DNA of 36,930 nucleotides from Promethearchaeota archaeon. Its GTDB lineage: Archaea > Asgardarchaeota > Lokiarchaeia > Sigyniarchaeales > SOKP01. The translations under genes and the position numbers were made by a program. The notes under the pieces were generated by a model. That model saw nothing but the letters and a program-made list of their open reading frames with translations. It made no database searches and had not been told where the DNA came from. Positions 1 through 11,700 of the stretch are shown here, in pieces; the stretch's first letter is position 1, and each line of letters opens with the position of its first letter. The stretch covers positions 1 to 36,930 of the forward strand of contig JAEOTH010000201.1 in NCBI GenBank assembly GCA_016839915.1. The letters run 5' to 3'.

Positions 1-3000
1 TAAGCCCCTTCCATGCGGTAGAATCTCGACACCAATCAATCTGGACGGCGTACCACTGATCCAATTCCGGATCTGGGATGTTCGGTACAACAATCCAATC
101 ATTCCCATCTTTACACTTCCATTTCCCGTTATCAAGAGCAAAGTAAAACGCACCGTATGGATAGACTTTTCGACATCCATCAAAAATATAAGTTGCACCA
201 TAGGAAGATAAGTGTCCTGTTATCATAAAATAGAATAACGCCGTGCCATGCCCTTTATATTGCCCATCATCATATTGCATGTATGCGCGTTGTGATTGAA
301 CACCATCCGTATCATTTAATATCAAAACATCCCTATGACCGTTTGCCCAAGCCAGTTCATGAAGGTGGCAACCAGTCCCAGTACAATTTATCCAGTCCTC
401 GGACTCTGGAAATTCGAAATCGGGACCAAAATATGTACCATAATAATCACCTGGAGTTGTTGAGTTCAAAGGATATCCGATAGCGATTTCATAATCACCA
501 TAATAGTTGTAGTTGAGCGTATCGTTATTCATGACATCCGAAATGTCAATGACTTGGGAAAAATACCTTGTCGAGTTCGTACTAAAGTTTGCAAGAACAA
601 TTCCATCATCTTTTTTTGTAATAATAATCGAAATATCGTACACACTTTCATTAGCTACCCCATAAGAGCTTGTAGAGTTAAATTCGCCAAATTCTCCAAA
701 GGAAATTCCAAAACTAATTTGGGCTGCACTTGCTTGCTCAAAATTATGGGGGAAATGAATCGTAACAGGACTTGTCAAGTTCACCTTTTTATCGAGATCA
801 TCAAAGCCTTCATCTTTAAAATTATAGAAGTATCTTTGAATTTCCGCAGAATCACTTACAAAATCATGATCAGTATCTGCGTCAAGGGGATTCGTATAAA
901 AACCAATTCCCCATCCATAGACTTCCTCTCCATCCTTTAGTCCATCTGAATCTGTATCGGTGTTATTGTAATTTGTTCCAATTAGTATCTCATCATAATC
1001 GCTGAGTAAATCTTCATCCCCGTCCCATTTTGAAACAAACGGATCTATATTATCAGCAAGATTATCATTATCAGTATCTGATTGTCTGGAATGCGCCCCT
1101 TTATAATATTCATCATAATCTGGCAACCCATCGCTATCAGTATCATTGGAGAGAGCATCACTATCAATATGGAAGGTAGAAGAGTTTTCAAAATATACCA
1201 CCGTTATATTCCAACCATAAATTTCTGTTCCATCAGACAGGAAATCATTATCAGTATCCCAATCTAACGGATCTGTATTCATTGACAGTTCTCCCTTAGT
1301 TTCGTTGACATTATACCCATCCCAAAGTCCATCACCATCAGTATCAGGATCCAGATAGCTGGTATTTGAGACTGTCTGCTCATAACTATCAGTAAGACCA
1401 TCTCCATCAGCATCACTGGTAGAGCCTTTAATTATAAACTCCGTTTCATCTGATATCCCATCTAATGAGGAATCTACGGTCGAATGGATTTCAAATATAG
1501 CCATCTTCTCATTCCCTTCAGGGTCAATCACATGGACTTCTCCAAGGTAAACTGTAGTTCTCGTACATTTAAAAAACACTTCAGAACAAGAACCCGGATC
1601 ATAATCATACCAATTATGAATTCTAGTTCCATCCCTTATAATCCAGTGATATATTAACTCGCTGTTGTCAAATATTGAATCTGTTCCGTATGCTCGCAAT
1701 AAAAGTTTTCCATCATCACTACTTGAGCCAATCTCTCCGGCAACTCCATAGTACATATAGCTTGATACGAGTACTTCTGGGGAGAGGGCATGGATCACAA
1801 TTTTAACCTCTTGGGAAGAAGTATAACCAGAAGGATCTTCAACAACTAAAGTGTAAATATACTCACCATCATCCAAGACCATTGTTGGGCACTTTTCTGT
1901 AGAAATTAGTCCATTTGTCTCATCATACCAGAAATACTTTAAAAATGGCTCATCAGATTCACTATCATAAATTTCCATATCAAGGGTTAATGCTTGTCCC
2001 TCTAATCCCTGAAAAGCAAATGGTCCAAGGATTTCGGGAACTTTTGAAAGGATGGTAATATTTTTTACATCCCTATGGATATTGCCGAATGCATCCGCAA
2101 TCGTGAGAGTAATGTTGTATACTCCTGCGTGTTGCCATGCGTGTTGTGTATGCGGAGTATATGCTATATATCCATCACCAAAATCCCACATGAATTTTAA
2201 TCCATTAAGGCTCTTATCCACGCGTGATATTAATTTAACCCGTTCTCCTTCATACGCCGTGGGTAAAAAGGATTTAATATACCCATAAGCAACTGGTTCA
2301 GAATCTAGATCAATAGAGGAGTTAATTCTTGGAATTAAATCGGAAAACTCAATATCTTTTGTGGTATTAAAAGAAACACGTAGTTGATTTTGTCCTAAAT
2401 CATCATCTATAATTTCTGCTTCTATAAAGTTATTAGAGTTAAGACAACGAATTATATCTAGTTTTTTTAATTTTAGTACATTCTCTAAAATTTCAGAAAT
2501 GTCGATTAAGGGATAGATCTCATGGGTTAATTCTTTTTTAAAAGGGAATGAGTTATTTTCAAATAGATTTGAATAGACCAGCTTTTCTGCGGTTATATTA
2601 GCGAATTTTATTAAATCTTGTTCAAATATATCTATATTATATTGAATGTCATCGATTATAAATGCGCTGGTTATAGGAAGAGCGTTTCTACAGGTAATTT
2701 CAAGCATTTTATTTTCAATATATTGTAGAGAATATTGCACATCATCGTTTGAAGGGTCATATAGTTGCGAATTTAAGGTAATCGGATAGCAAAAAGAAAA
2801 ATCCTCAAGATTATAAAAGTAAGAGGATATACTCTCCTGCCAGTATCCATAATCATCACCAAATAGCCGAGGACTTTCTAAAGTTAATTCTTGACCATCG
2901 AAAAAAGCCAATTTGGCAAATACTTGATACCAAGAATTATTCGTAAGCACTTCAGTTGAATTAACCATAATTTCCCAATTTTTCAATAGAGAGAAATCGA

Positions 3001-4492
3001 ATGGGAGATCAGCTATTTCTATCATGTTTTCAGTCGAATTAATAAAATCTAGTGTTGTTTTAGTTATTGATTTATTATTGCCTACCATTTGGAAAATGAA
3101 AGCTGCAGGCACAGAAGAATCATTTCTAACTACTTGAAATGTTACATTCGCTGGGATCTTTGGATCATATATACTTACCTGGGGAGCAACATTCAAAACT
3201 TCTACATTAGTATTAGCAACACTATACTCTCCAGAAGGATCCAAAACTGCTACGGAAATATGACCTTGATAATCATCGGTAAAAATATGTTTATTCAAAT
3301 ATCCGCCCTGCTCAAACCCATCAAGAACTAATGGATCAAAATTAGCAGAATCAAAATTCCAATAATATAATAACTGAATTACATCAACACTATCATCTGT
3401 GGCTTTTGCTGTGAATAAATATGGTTCACCCTCATTAATTATATGGGTTATATTAGAATCAATAAAATCTATGTGTGGTAAAGTATTATTTAACTCAATA
3501 ATTTTCGAAAATGAATTTATAGCGCCATCATCATCTTTTACTGTGAGAGTAATATTATAAATCCCTGATTTAAAGTATGTATGAGTAGTATATTTGCCCC
3601 AATCAAATGAATTATCCCCCCAATCCCATATATATCGTAAAGAGTTTAGGTCAGAGGGAGTGTCTATGCTTGAGTCCGCGCTAAATTTGATTTCTTTACC
3701 AATTCCAATGTGATTATCATTATCGATTGAAAACCAAGCAATAGGAGGTTTATTTTTAATTTTAATATATACAGTTTCTTTACTTAGTTCATTTGTAGGG
3801 CCTATTACAGTTATAGTTACTGGATAAATTCCAGCATTTTTCCATGAATAAGTTGTAAGGTTTTCTGTAGTTTTTATTTCTGCATCAGCAAGGTTGAATA
3901 TATAGGTTAAACTCTGATTAGGTGTACTACAACCTTCAACTGAAATTAATACTTCTTCATCTTCATAGGCTTCATAATCAAATGCAGCGGTCTTTAATCT
4001 ATTATCATTCGAACGTATTTTTCCATCAATGGCAATATTAAATAAAGGAGGCGTGTTTTGTATTATAATATCTAAGGTTTTAGTATATGAATGCCCCCTG
4101 TTATCCCAGACTTTTAGTATAGGAGTATAACGCCCTTGCAATACATAAGCATGTGAAAGCTCACCTGACCACCATCCATTATTGTTTCCGCCCTTATCTT
4201 TAATATCAATAACAATTCCATCTCCAAGAATTAACGATGCTTGATTTGGAACTCCTGTAATATCCCAATGAAAGATAATAGGGTTATCTGTACGAAATTC
4301 ATCATCTTGATCTAATATTGCGAAGTTTTTTATTTTAAAATCTATAGATGTAATTGGTGTACTTTGAATCGTAGATATTAAGATAATCAAAAGTAACGTT
4401 GCAGCAATACTGTATTTTATTTTCCTTTTTTTCGTTCTGGATAACCAACGTTTACATTTGGTATCCAAACGCTTTATTCTATAATTATTCAT
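1..4492 (-). CDS. Giant secreted PKD / calcium-repeat / LamG-like surface protein (3' end outside window)
   Basis: The frame stays open from an ATG at 4492-4490 to the left edge, at least 1,497 codons; I checked the phase at several points. A basic N-terminus is followed by a hydrophobic helix at residues about 29-45 (ATLLLIILIS), a signal peptide or signal anchor. Two PKD domains show the WDWGD and WDFGDG motifs with the downstream NITLTV/NITLTI strand, near residues 285 and 765. Residues about 1018-1222 carry thrombospondin-type-3-like calcium repeats (DTDGDGL, DTDSDGL, DTDNDNL). The last visible part (about 1430-1497) looks like a LamG/concanavalin module (FYFALDNGKW ... WYAVQIDW), the same kind as in the next gene. 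NxS/T sequons are frequent. Probable role: S-layer-associated or adhesive extracellular protein. The function is inferred, and anchoring cannot be judged without the C-terminus. Confidence 0.85.
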   Translation of the reverse strand, partial: MNNYRIKRLDTKCKRWLSRTKKRKIKYSIAATLLLIILISTIQSTPITSIDFKIKNFAILDQDDEFRTDNPIIFHWDITGVPNQASLILGDGIVIDIKDKGGNNNGWWSGELSHAYVLQGRYTPILKVWDNRGHSYTKTLDIIIQNTPPLFNIAIDGKIRSNDNRLKTAAFDYEAYEDEEVLISVEGCSTPNQSLTYIFNLADAEIKTTENLTTYSWKNAGIYPVTITVIGPTNELSKETVYIKIKNKPPIAWFSIDNDNHIGIGKEIKFSADSSIDTPSDLNSLRYIWDWGDNSFDWGKYTTHTYFKSGIYNITLTVKDDDGAINSFSKIIELNNTLPHIDFIDSNITHIINEGEPYLFTAKATDDSVDVIQLLYYWNFDSANFDPLVLDGFEQGGYLNKHIFTDDYQGHISVAVLDPSGEYSVANTNVEVLNVAPQVSIYDPKIPANVTFQVVRNDSSVPAAFIFQMVGNNKSITKTTLDFINSTENMIEIADLPFDFSLLKNWEIMVNSTEVLTNNSWYQVFAKLAFFDGQELTLESPRLFGDDYGYWQESISSYFYNLEDFSFCYPITLNSQLYDPSNDDVQYSLQYIENKMLEITCRNALPITSAFIIDDIQYNIDIFEQDLIKFANITAEKLVYSNLFENNSFPFKKELTHEIYPLIDISEILENVLKLKKLDIIRCLNSNNFIEAEIIDDDLGQNQLRVSFNTTKDIEFSDLIPRINSSIDLDSEPVAYGYIKSFLPTAYEGERVKLISRVDKSLNGLKFMWDFGDGYIAYTPHTQHAWQHAGVYNITLTIADAFGNIHRDVKNITILSKVPEILGPFAFQGLEGQALTLDMEIYDSESDEPFLKYFWYDETNGLISTEKCPTMVLDDGEYIYTLVVEDPSGYTSSQEVKIVIHALSPEVLVSSYMYYGVAGEIGSSSDDGKLLLRAYGTDSIFDNSELIYHWIIRDGTRIHNWYDYDPGSCSEVFFKCTRTTVYLGEVHVIDPEGNEKMAIFEIHSTVDSSLDGISDETEFIIKGSTSDADGDGLTDSYEQTVSNTSYLDPDTDGDGLWDGYNVNETKGELSMNTDPLDWDTDNDFLSDGTEIYGWNITVVYFENSSTFHIDSDALSNDTDSDGLPDYDEYYKGAHSRQSDTDNDNLADNIDPFVSKWDGDEDLLSDYDEILIGTNYNNTDTDSDGLKDGEEVYGWGIGFYTNPLDADTDHDFVSDSAEIQRYFYNFKDEGFDDLDKKVNLTSPVTIHFPHNFEQASAAQISFGISFGEFGEFNSTSSYGVANESVYDISIIITKKDDGIVLANFSTNSTRYFSQVIDISDVMNNDTLNYNYYGDYEIAIGYPLNSTTPGDYYGTYFGPDFEFPESEDWINCTGTGCHLHELAWANGHRDVLILNDTDGVQSQRAYMQYDDGQYKGHGTALFYFMITGHLSSYGATYIFDGCRKVYPYGAFYFALDNGKWKCKDGNDWIVVPNIPDPELDQWYAVQIDWCRDSTAWKGL

Positions 4493-4809
4493 TTTTTATT
4501 TAGATTCTTTTATTATTTGTAATTTTTACAATTTTTAGTTAAATTATTAAAAAAGTGTTCTTCTAAGTGAATAATAATTGAAGAACTGTGAGATCTCCTT
4601 TCTATCAATTTTATTTAAAGAAAGAATTATGTAAGACCAAAACTTAAAGTAAAAAAACAAACTGAAAACTATAAAATTTTTATATGACACTATATTAACC
4701 AATGAACATTTTTGATGTTTTTGTCAGTTAATATTTATGATTTTTTCTTTTTTAAATATTACGGCTATTTATTAAATTTTTATATATTTATCCTTTTATT
4801 GATATATAC

Positions 4810-5220
4810 AGAGGTTCATTTGGTGTAAAAGAGATTAAAGAACACCAAATAAGATATAGAAATTGAACTAAAGGTATCGAGAGGCTTTCCTCTCTAAATT
4901 TGCAAAAATTTTCCAGTTAGTTTTAAGAAATATTTGGGGGGGAGTGTGCTTTTTAAATCTTATCCTCTCGATCGAAAAATGAAGTTAGGTAAGTTCTCCT
5001 CACAAATTAAACTTTTGCACTTTTGCAAAAATGAGTAAAAATTCCATTTCATCGATCACCCCTCTCTGATCAAAGTCGATGAGAATTTGTACCAGTGCCT
5101 ATACATAAAACTAAGGTTAAGTTTAAATGAAATAATTTTATTAGGCTTAAAGTTTTACAGGTTTGGTTAAAGTTCGAGATTTTAAATTCTTTGATCTTGA
5201 TCAAAGATTTTTGTTTTTTT
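4810..5220 (+). ncRNA. Candidate structured RNA bounded by a TATA box and a T-tract hairpin
   Basis: A TATA-like stretch at 4777-4790 (TTTTTATATATTTA) would place a plus-strand start near 4810. Downstream come four perfect inverted repeats: ATTTGGTGT/ACACCAAAT (4818-4826 with 4842-4850), ATCGAGAGG/CCTCTCGAT (4876-4884 with 4964-4972), TCATCGA/TCGATGA (5049-5055 with 5076-5082) and TCTTTGATC/GATCAAAGA (5188-5196 with 5199-5207). The last is followed by a T-rich tract at 5208-5220, as in a terminator. GAGAGG at 4879-4884 can also pair locally with CCTCTC at 4889-4894, giving two exclusive folds. Known: alternative pairing is typical of regulatory RNAs. Inferred: that this is transcribed. Some dyads could instead be protein-binding operators. 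Confidence 0.35.
5188..5220 (+). terminator. 9+2+9 bp dyad followed by T-tract
   Basis: TCTTTGATC, TT, GATCAAAGA is a perfect 20-base dyad (5188-5207) followed by TTTTTGTTTTTTT. On the plus strand it resembles an intrinsic terminator. The half-site GATCAAAG occurs again at 5068-5075, so an operator for a dimeric regulator is an alternative. Confidence 0.4.
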
Positions 5221-5385
5221 GGAAAACACGATTTCAAAAATATATATAAATCGAACACAAATTTATGAACAATTTGAAATTTGGAGCAGCCCCTAGAGTT
5301 TAAAAAGGATGTTTACATATTTGTAAAATTAGAACAAAAATCTACCACAATAAAATTAAGCATAAATAAATAGAGGGAAGAAAAT

Positions 5386-5640
5386 ATGCTAAATTTAAAA
5401 AGAAAAACCAAAATCATGTTAGCCTGTTTGGTGCTTTTGTCCTTACTCTTTTTAAGCTCTTGGGCACTTCTTGATACAAACGCTTAATGTACCCGAAGCT
5501 ACATTAAAGCGATGGCAACCCTGAAAACAGAAACGCGGGATGGAAAACTCATTTCAGTCTACTACCCTAGACTCGTGGCTAAAATAAAAAAAGATAATTG
5601 GAAAATCTTTAGTCCTAAAAAGCTTATTAAATTGGTTTAA
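5386..5640 (+). pseudogene. Short secreted-protein reading frame interrupted by one in-frame TAA
   Basis: An ATG at 5386 with GAGGG about 10 nt upstream opens a 33-codon frame that is almost entirely a signal peptide: basic start (LKRKTK), hydrophobic core (LACLVLLSLLFLSS) and an A-x-A-like end (TNA). TAA at 5485-5487 stops it exactly where a mature protein should begin. The same frame then stays open for another 50 codons to TAA at 5638-5640, with a basic, tyrosine-containing sequence (SVYYPRLVAKIKKDNWKIF). Its codons are more GC-rich than the surroundings. It could be a pseudogene of a small secreted protein of about 84 residues, a sequencing error at the TAA, or a stop that is read through. 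I do not recognise the family. Confidence 0.4.
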
Positions 5641-5713
5641 AGATCATACTATCTTCCTATTTCTTTAGTTTTTCTCAATCTAAATGATTCAAGATTAAAC
5701 CAATATTTAATAT

Positions 5714-5739
5714 AAAAAAATAGCTGTTGAAGGTAGCTA
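5714..5739 (-). terminator. Intrinsic-terminator-like hairpin after the giant gene
   Basis: On the minus strand TAGCT (5739-5735) pairs with AGCTA (5725-5721) across a 9-nt loop, followed directly by seven T. It lies about 40-65 nt past the stop of the 3,706-residue gene, where its transcript should end. Confidence 0.5.
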
Positions 5740-5779
5740 ACCTATTTAATTTTTCTCTTTTCGTGTTTTTTCGTTTCAT

Positions 5780-8700
5780 TTATTTATTGAAATATATTTT
5801 ATCAGATTTGAATTTTCCAACGAATGTTTCGTGAATTCCAAAAATTTGAATGCAATGAGTTCCTGATAATAATGGAATAATAAATGTTTCATCTTGTGTA
5901 ATAGTAAGTTCTGATCCTTCATCAAAAGAATATGTAAACGGGTTGAATTTATCGTCAGCAGAAAATCCTAAGATTTTTCCTTCATACTTATTATATCCAA
6001 TAGAATATCTTTCATCCCAAGAATATCCAAAAGCATCAAAACTTGTTGCATATATTTGATCTGTAACATCACCTTCGATATAAATATTACTTAGAGTAGA
6101 AGCACCAGTACTAAAACTATAAGCTCCATATTTTGTTTGACTTTCTCCTTTAGGCATAATATATACGTAGAATTTATCAGGATCTAAACTTTCATATTCA
6201 CCATTCCCACACTCGAAATCAATTCGAATATGATACCAAGTATAATCGGAAGCTGATCTGATAAGAGTTGTTCCAGCATAGAAATTATTATTATCTATTT
6301 TTACTTTAATATTTTCTGTAGTTGAAGATCTTAAATTAATATCAGTTCTCTTATTAGCATTAGATGTTTGTACCCAAAATTCTACAGTTCCATATTCTTG
6401 AGAAGCTGAGAAATCATTTTTAATTTCACATCTTGTTACAGAAGATAAATCATGCAAATATAATATCTTCTTATGATCTCCGACTTTTTCAACAAGTTCT
6501 ATTGAACATCCACTCCCTATAGTTTCATCCCAATCATCAGGAATTTCTCCTATAGTATCATCATAAAATCCATAAGTTGAAGCATAATATCCTTGATCTC
6601 CATTTGAATAAGTCTTTAGTTGTTCAATAGTATCAATTTTAATCGGGTTATCAACAGTAAAGTATATTTTCTCAGATTCATGAGTTGTACCATCATTAAA
6701 GAACATTTGAATGTTATGGGTTCCGTTTGAAGGCATTGGAATAGATGTTGTTCCTGGAGAAATTTCAGTTTGCGTTCCTCCATCCAAACTATATTTAATC
6801 CAATTATAAATTTTATCTTCATACTCAAATGATAATGGTAATCTTAATTCATATTTCTTATTATCTCCGATTTCATACTCTGAATCATCCCAAGAATAAC
6901 AAATTGAATCGATCCAATAATCTCCTTGTCCTGCAACATTATACGTACTGAATTCCCATTCTACTAAGGAATCTGGAGTTCCTCTAAATGAATATCCCGA
7001 CCCACTGTCTTTAGAAGTTCCATCAATCCAAAGATGCCAGTCATCTGAGCAATCAAACTCGATTCTAACATGATACCATGTATTAGCACTATAAGATTCT
7101 ATCGTATGCCAACCGGTACTATCAAGATATTTCATATTTCCATCAGAATCCCATTTTAGAACAAGATCATGCCCACTTGATTCACTTAATTTCATTTGAT
7201 GTGGAATATTAGTTTCACCAAGTCTGACATGATATTCTACAGTTCCAGAAGATTGTCCAGAAAAATCATTCCTAAATCCTCTGTAATTAACACCAGCTCC
7301 ATCATATCCATAAAGAACTTTCTTATATTCACTATTAAATGCAACTATTTCAACGTTTCCAGCGTTTCCAATTACTGAATCAACGAAATCAATATTAGTT
7401 CCAGTTGTTCCGATTTCTTCACTTTCAAAATCTGAAGATAATTCATAATAGTTTTTATAATAATAATTATCACCAAGATCATAGTTTGAATCCCATGAAT
7501 AGCCTACTGCATCAATATACATGGTTCTAGCTCCTGAGTCTCCTCCACTACTTATATGTAGTGTATCTAAATCATCAAGATTATCATTTTGATAAAAATT
7601 ATAAGGACCATATTTTGCTCCATCAATCCAAAGATAATATTTATCAGCAGCTAATCCCTTATATCCACCAGCTCCGCATTCAAAGTCTATTCTAATATGA
7701 TACCAAGTATTTGCAGAATAAGTTTCTGATCCTACCTGATAAAATCCATTAGTATAATAATAGATTTTTCCATCTTCTCTAAAATAAACTAATGGTCCAT
7801 GATCAGAATCATCTAAAGAGTATCCAATCCATCGAATACGTTTATTAGTTACAGTAGGTTTAACCCAAAATTCATAGGTTCCACTTACCTTATTTTCAGA
7901 CCAATCACTTCGAATATAATCCCAACCGTTCCCAATTAATTTCAAGATATTTTTTCTTGAACTACTATCAGAAACAATTTCACAGGTATCCATATTTCCT
8001 GTACTAACAAATTTAATATCGGTATCACTCGTTCCAACTTCTTCTTTATCGAATCCGTCAGAGGAAGGATAATGATCGGTATCAAATATCGAATATGTTG
8101 TATTTTTTGGATTAGAAATAGCATGCTTAATTGTAAAGTCTAATTCTCCTGAAGAATATTCATCATTAAAGATATCAACTCCATAAATAATTATGTCATG
8201 ATTTCCTGGTTGTGGATATGATAATACAAAATTTCCATCAATATCAACTCTTGACCCTGAATCTAATGAATATTCTAAATCATCCATAGCAAAATCACTA
8301 AACTGAACATGTAGTCCAGATTGAAGATCGTATACATGAATATTATCAATCCAACTATGAGCATAATCTTTATTTTCGAATTTAATCCCTGTAAATTTAG
8401 TAATGCTATTTGAGGTTTGAATTGAATGTTCTGATGTGAGCATTTCATTATTAATAATAACGTGAATTCCTTGATCTTTATCAAAACATAATTGGATAGT
8501 ATACCAAACTCCAGTTTGACAAACATTAAAACCAATTAAATTCTTTGAAGAATATGACCCAGAATATATATTATTATCTTCAATATGAAATTCTGCATTT
8601 GCTCCACTTCCAAGTAATGTAATATCTATTCGATCATTGTTTGCGAGAAGAATATCAAATGATGTTTTTCCTTTATTATATCCGTTTTCATCATCAAAAT

Positions 8701-11700
8701 CAAGTTGTGCAGAAATTGTTCCAGCAGAATCTCGTATCATTTCAACTATCAATCTTTTACCATTTTTAATATCATCAATTTGAACTTCTCCACCAGCCTC
8801 AACAACTGTTAAATCTGAGGGATTTCCTCCAACAGTATCATCTTCAAAACTATATGTTTCTTTTGATTGATACGTATTACTAATACCCGAAATAAATTCA
8901 GTTGGATAATGAATATCAATTGGATAATCAACATTAAAATAAATTTTATCGGATTCATATTCTGTTTGTTCAGCATCTTCTCCAAATACTTGAATAGAAT
9001 GCTCACCTTCTGTTTTAGGAATATCAATATATTGAAAATATTTATCTCCTGTAATAGAAATAGGAGTTCCATCATCGATAGAATATTCAGTTGACACTAA
9101 AGAAATATCAGAAACAATATCTAAAACTAATTTATCATCTAAACCAAAATTTTTCCCATAAATCGATGTTTGATTATTTGGAAAAACTATATGAATTTCA
9201 TCAATATCAAGATTATCAATATAAGTCCGATATACAGGATCATCCCGTATGTTATATTTAATTTCTCGGTAAAAGAGATTATTTACAGATGTATCAGGAG
9301 TTTCAAGTTCAAAGCTTTTCTCAAGTGTATCTCCCGGCTGAATAATATTAAATTGATTTTCGTAGGGTTCCGGATCCGAAGAAGGTGATGTATAATATAC
9401 TTTTATATAGACATGATCAACGTAGGCATCTCTAACAAAATAGTTATTATCATTATAGGCTGATAGATCTACCCCGAATCCTTCTGAGTTTATTTCTTCA
9501 ACCGTCCAAGTGGTTCCCCATAAATCAGAAGATCCGCCGTAAATATCATAATCATCTCCATAATCAGTTCCCCAAGAAGTTCCTGTCGCCTTATCATCAC
9601 CTTTTTGTCCAGATGATGTCCGCAACTTTATGGAACTATCTTTGATATAGGTATCCATTCCTCTACGATCAAATCCAACTTCAATTCCGTTTATGATCGA
9701 TCCCTCAGGAATACTAAAATCAAAATCTGTTGCACGAATCCAGTCAGAATAGTCATCAGTCCCTATATTATCAGCTTTAGATCGTGAATCATCTTCAACT
9801 TTTATATAATCGGGATTACCCCATGAAACTTTTCCGTCTCTATCAACACTTGCAGCTACAGTTGGACTTTTAGTTTGATCTGCTGATCCTCCCGCTTGAC
9901 CATCAATTTCGATTCCGAAAAATGAGAATTCGACAAATTTCGGAATGTTTCCATTATTCATAAAGTCAATGGGATTGAATGATGTTCCGACCGAAGTATC
10001 GGCATTAAGAATAGTAACTTTCTTAACATCAAAATATCGACATCTTTGAGAAAGAAAACTAATCTTATCGAAAGTAATCGATTCATTCATTAAAATATAT
10101 TCTGTTTGAGCTCCAAAATGTAAATTTCCTTTTGGAAGTAAAGTATATGTTCCTTGAACCTCAGGAGTTTGACCGACATCACGAAATTCTATTAAAATCT
10201 CATCATGAGAAGTAGTTAAAAATTCAACAACAATTACATCTCCTTTTGAAATTTGAGTTGTTGATCCATAATGTTCAGTACAAATTGTTGAAGGATAATA
10301 ATTATCTCCAGTAATATAGTCATCATTCCAACTATATCCAACAGCATCAATAAATGCAGAATATCCAAGAACAAAAAGACCATTTCCCCAAAATGTTAAT
10401 TCACCAAAAGCTTCAGGTTCTCCATAAAATCCATATCCTTCTCCTTCATCTATGCTTTCTCCATCAATCCATAAATGCCAATCGTTAGATCCATCTCCTC
10501 CATCATCACAATCAAAACTAATTATAAAATGATACCAAGTATTTATTTCATATTCTCCAATTTCATAATAAGATCCATCAAATCGATATATCTTTCCTAA
10601 ATCAAGTTCAATCCAAACAGCTTCAGCATAATTATCATCCAATTTAATTACAAAATTATCAGCACATCCCTCAATCATAATCCAGAAATCTATAATTCCA
10701 GTTTCTACGTCTGGAATTGCATCAGTAATAGATACTTCTCCAGAACCATAATTGTCAAAAATTTCAACTACTTTTGAATGAGCATCTGATTCTTGAACTA
10801 CATTAACTGTTTGACCACTATATTCTATGGTAACCCAACCTGCAGGATTTTGACCGACGGTACTTTTTTCAAAATCTTCATTTGAAGTATATATTTCTTC
10901 AAATTCATCTTCTTCAAATAGAACTCCATTTTGTGAAATTACTAAATTATCTACAATTGGAATTCTAAAAGGAATGTCCATTGAAAATAATATAGTATCA
11001 TCAGTAGTAAGACATAATTCTAATGAAACATAATATACACCAGCTAATTGATCTGAATCGATAGCTGTAACCGTAAAAACTATTGCATCATCTAATTCTT
11101 GTTCTAATAATGAAGAACTTAACGTAAACAAAGAGTCATCAACATCTAATGAAATATCTACATCTTCTGTTCCATCATTTCCGTCAAGATCTAAATTAAA
11201 ATTGAAGCTAGCAACATCAGTTACAGTATTCATTTCAACTATATTATCAAGTTCATCCATATCGCAATCAATGTCAGTATCAATTAATAAATTATTATAG
11301 ATATTGGTATATTCAGTTATATCATCTAAATCATAATTATATGAAGATCCTCGATCTTCATAATATCCACTATCCCAAGAATAGTCAATATTATCTAAAT
11401 ATGTAAGAACATATGAAAATTTTTCATCGTTTTCATGCTCAAATATATTCTCAAAGATAAAACTAATTTCATCAGCATCTAGCGGATATAATCTATTGAT
11501 ATTATCACCAACTTTTAATCCGTTGACATAAATATCAAATTCTCCTGAATAAAAATCAATCTTAATATGATTCCAAACATTTTTTGCTAACGTCCACAAA
11601 TATTCGTTATCATCTCCATTTGCATCTAATGAATATATTTCACTATTATTTGAAATACGACAAAATTCGTCAATTTGTATTGAAGTATACATATTAGTAA

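Larger units (their letters stand above)
4493..5779. other. 1.3-kb intergenic region with several dyads, between two giant genes
   Basis: No long gene lies here. The left end must hold the promoter of the PKD gene. The middle (about 4800-5220) has a run of inverted repeats described separately. The right part has an interrupted short secreted-protein frame (5386-5640) and a terminator-like hairpin for the upstream giant gene (5714-5739). A frame on the minus strand at 5070-5258 looks like noise over the dyads. Confidence 0.7.

Noticed and set aside
840-1440. Short DNA repeats coding for DTDSDG
   Set aside because: They reflect the repeated calcium-binding protein motif, not a separate DNA repeat element.
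5070-5258. 62-residue minus-strand frame
   Set aside because: Lies over the dyads of the candidate RNA, with no SD and low-complexity composition.
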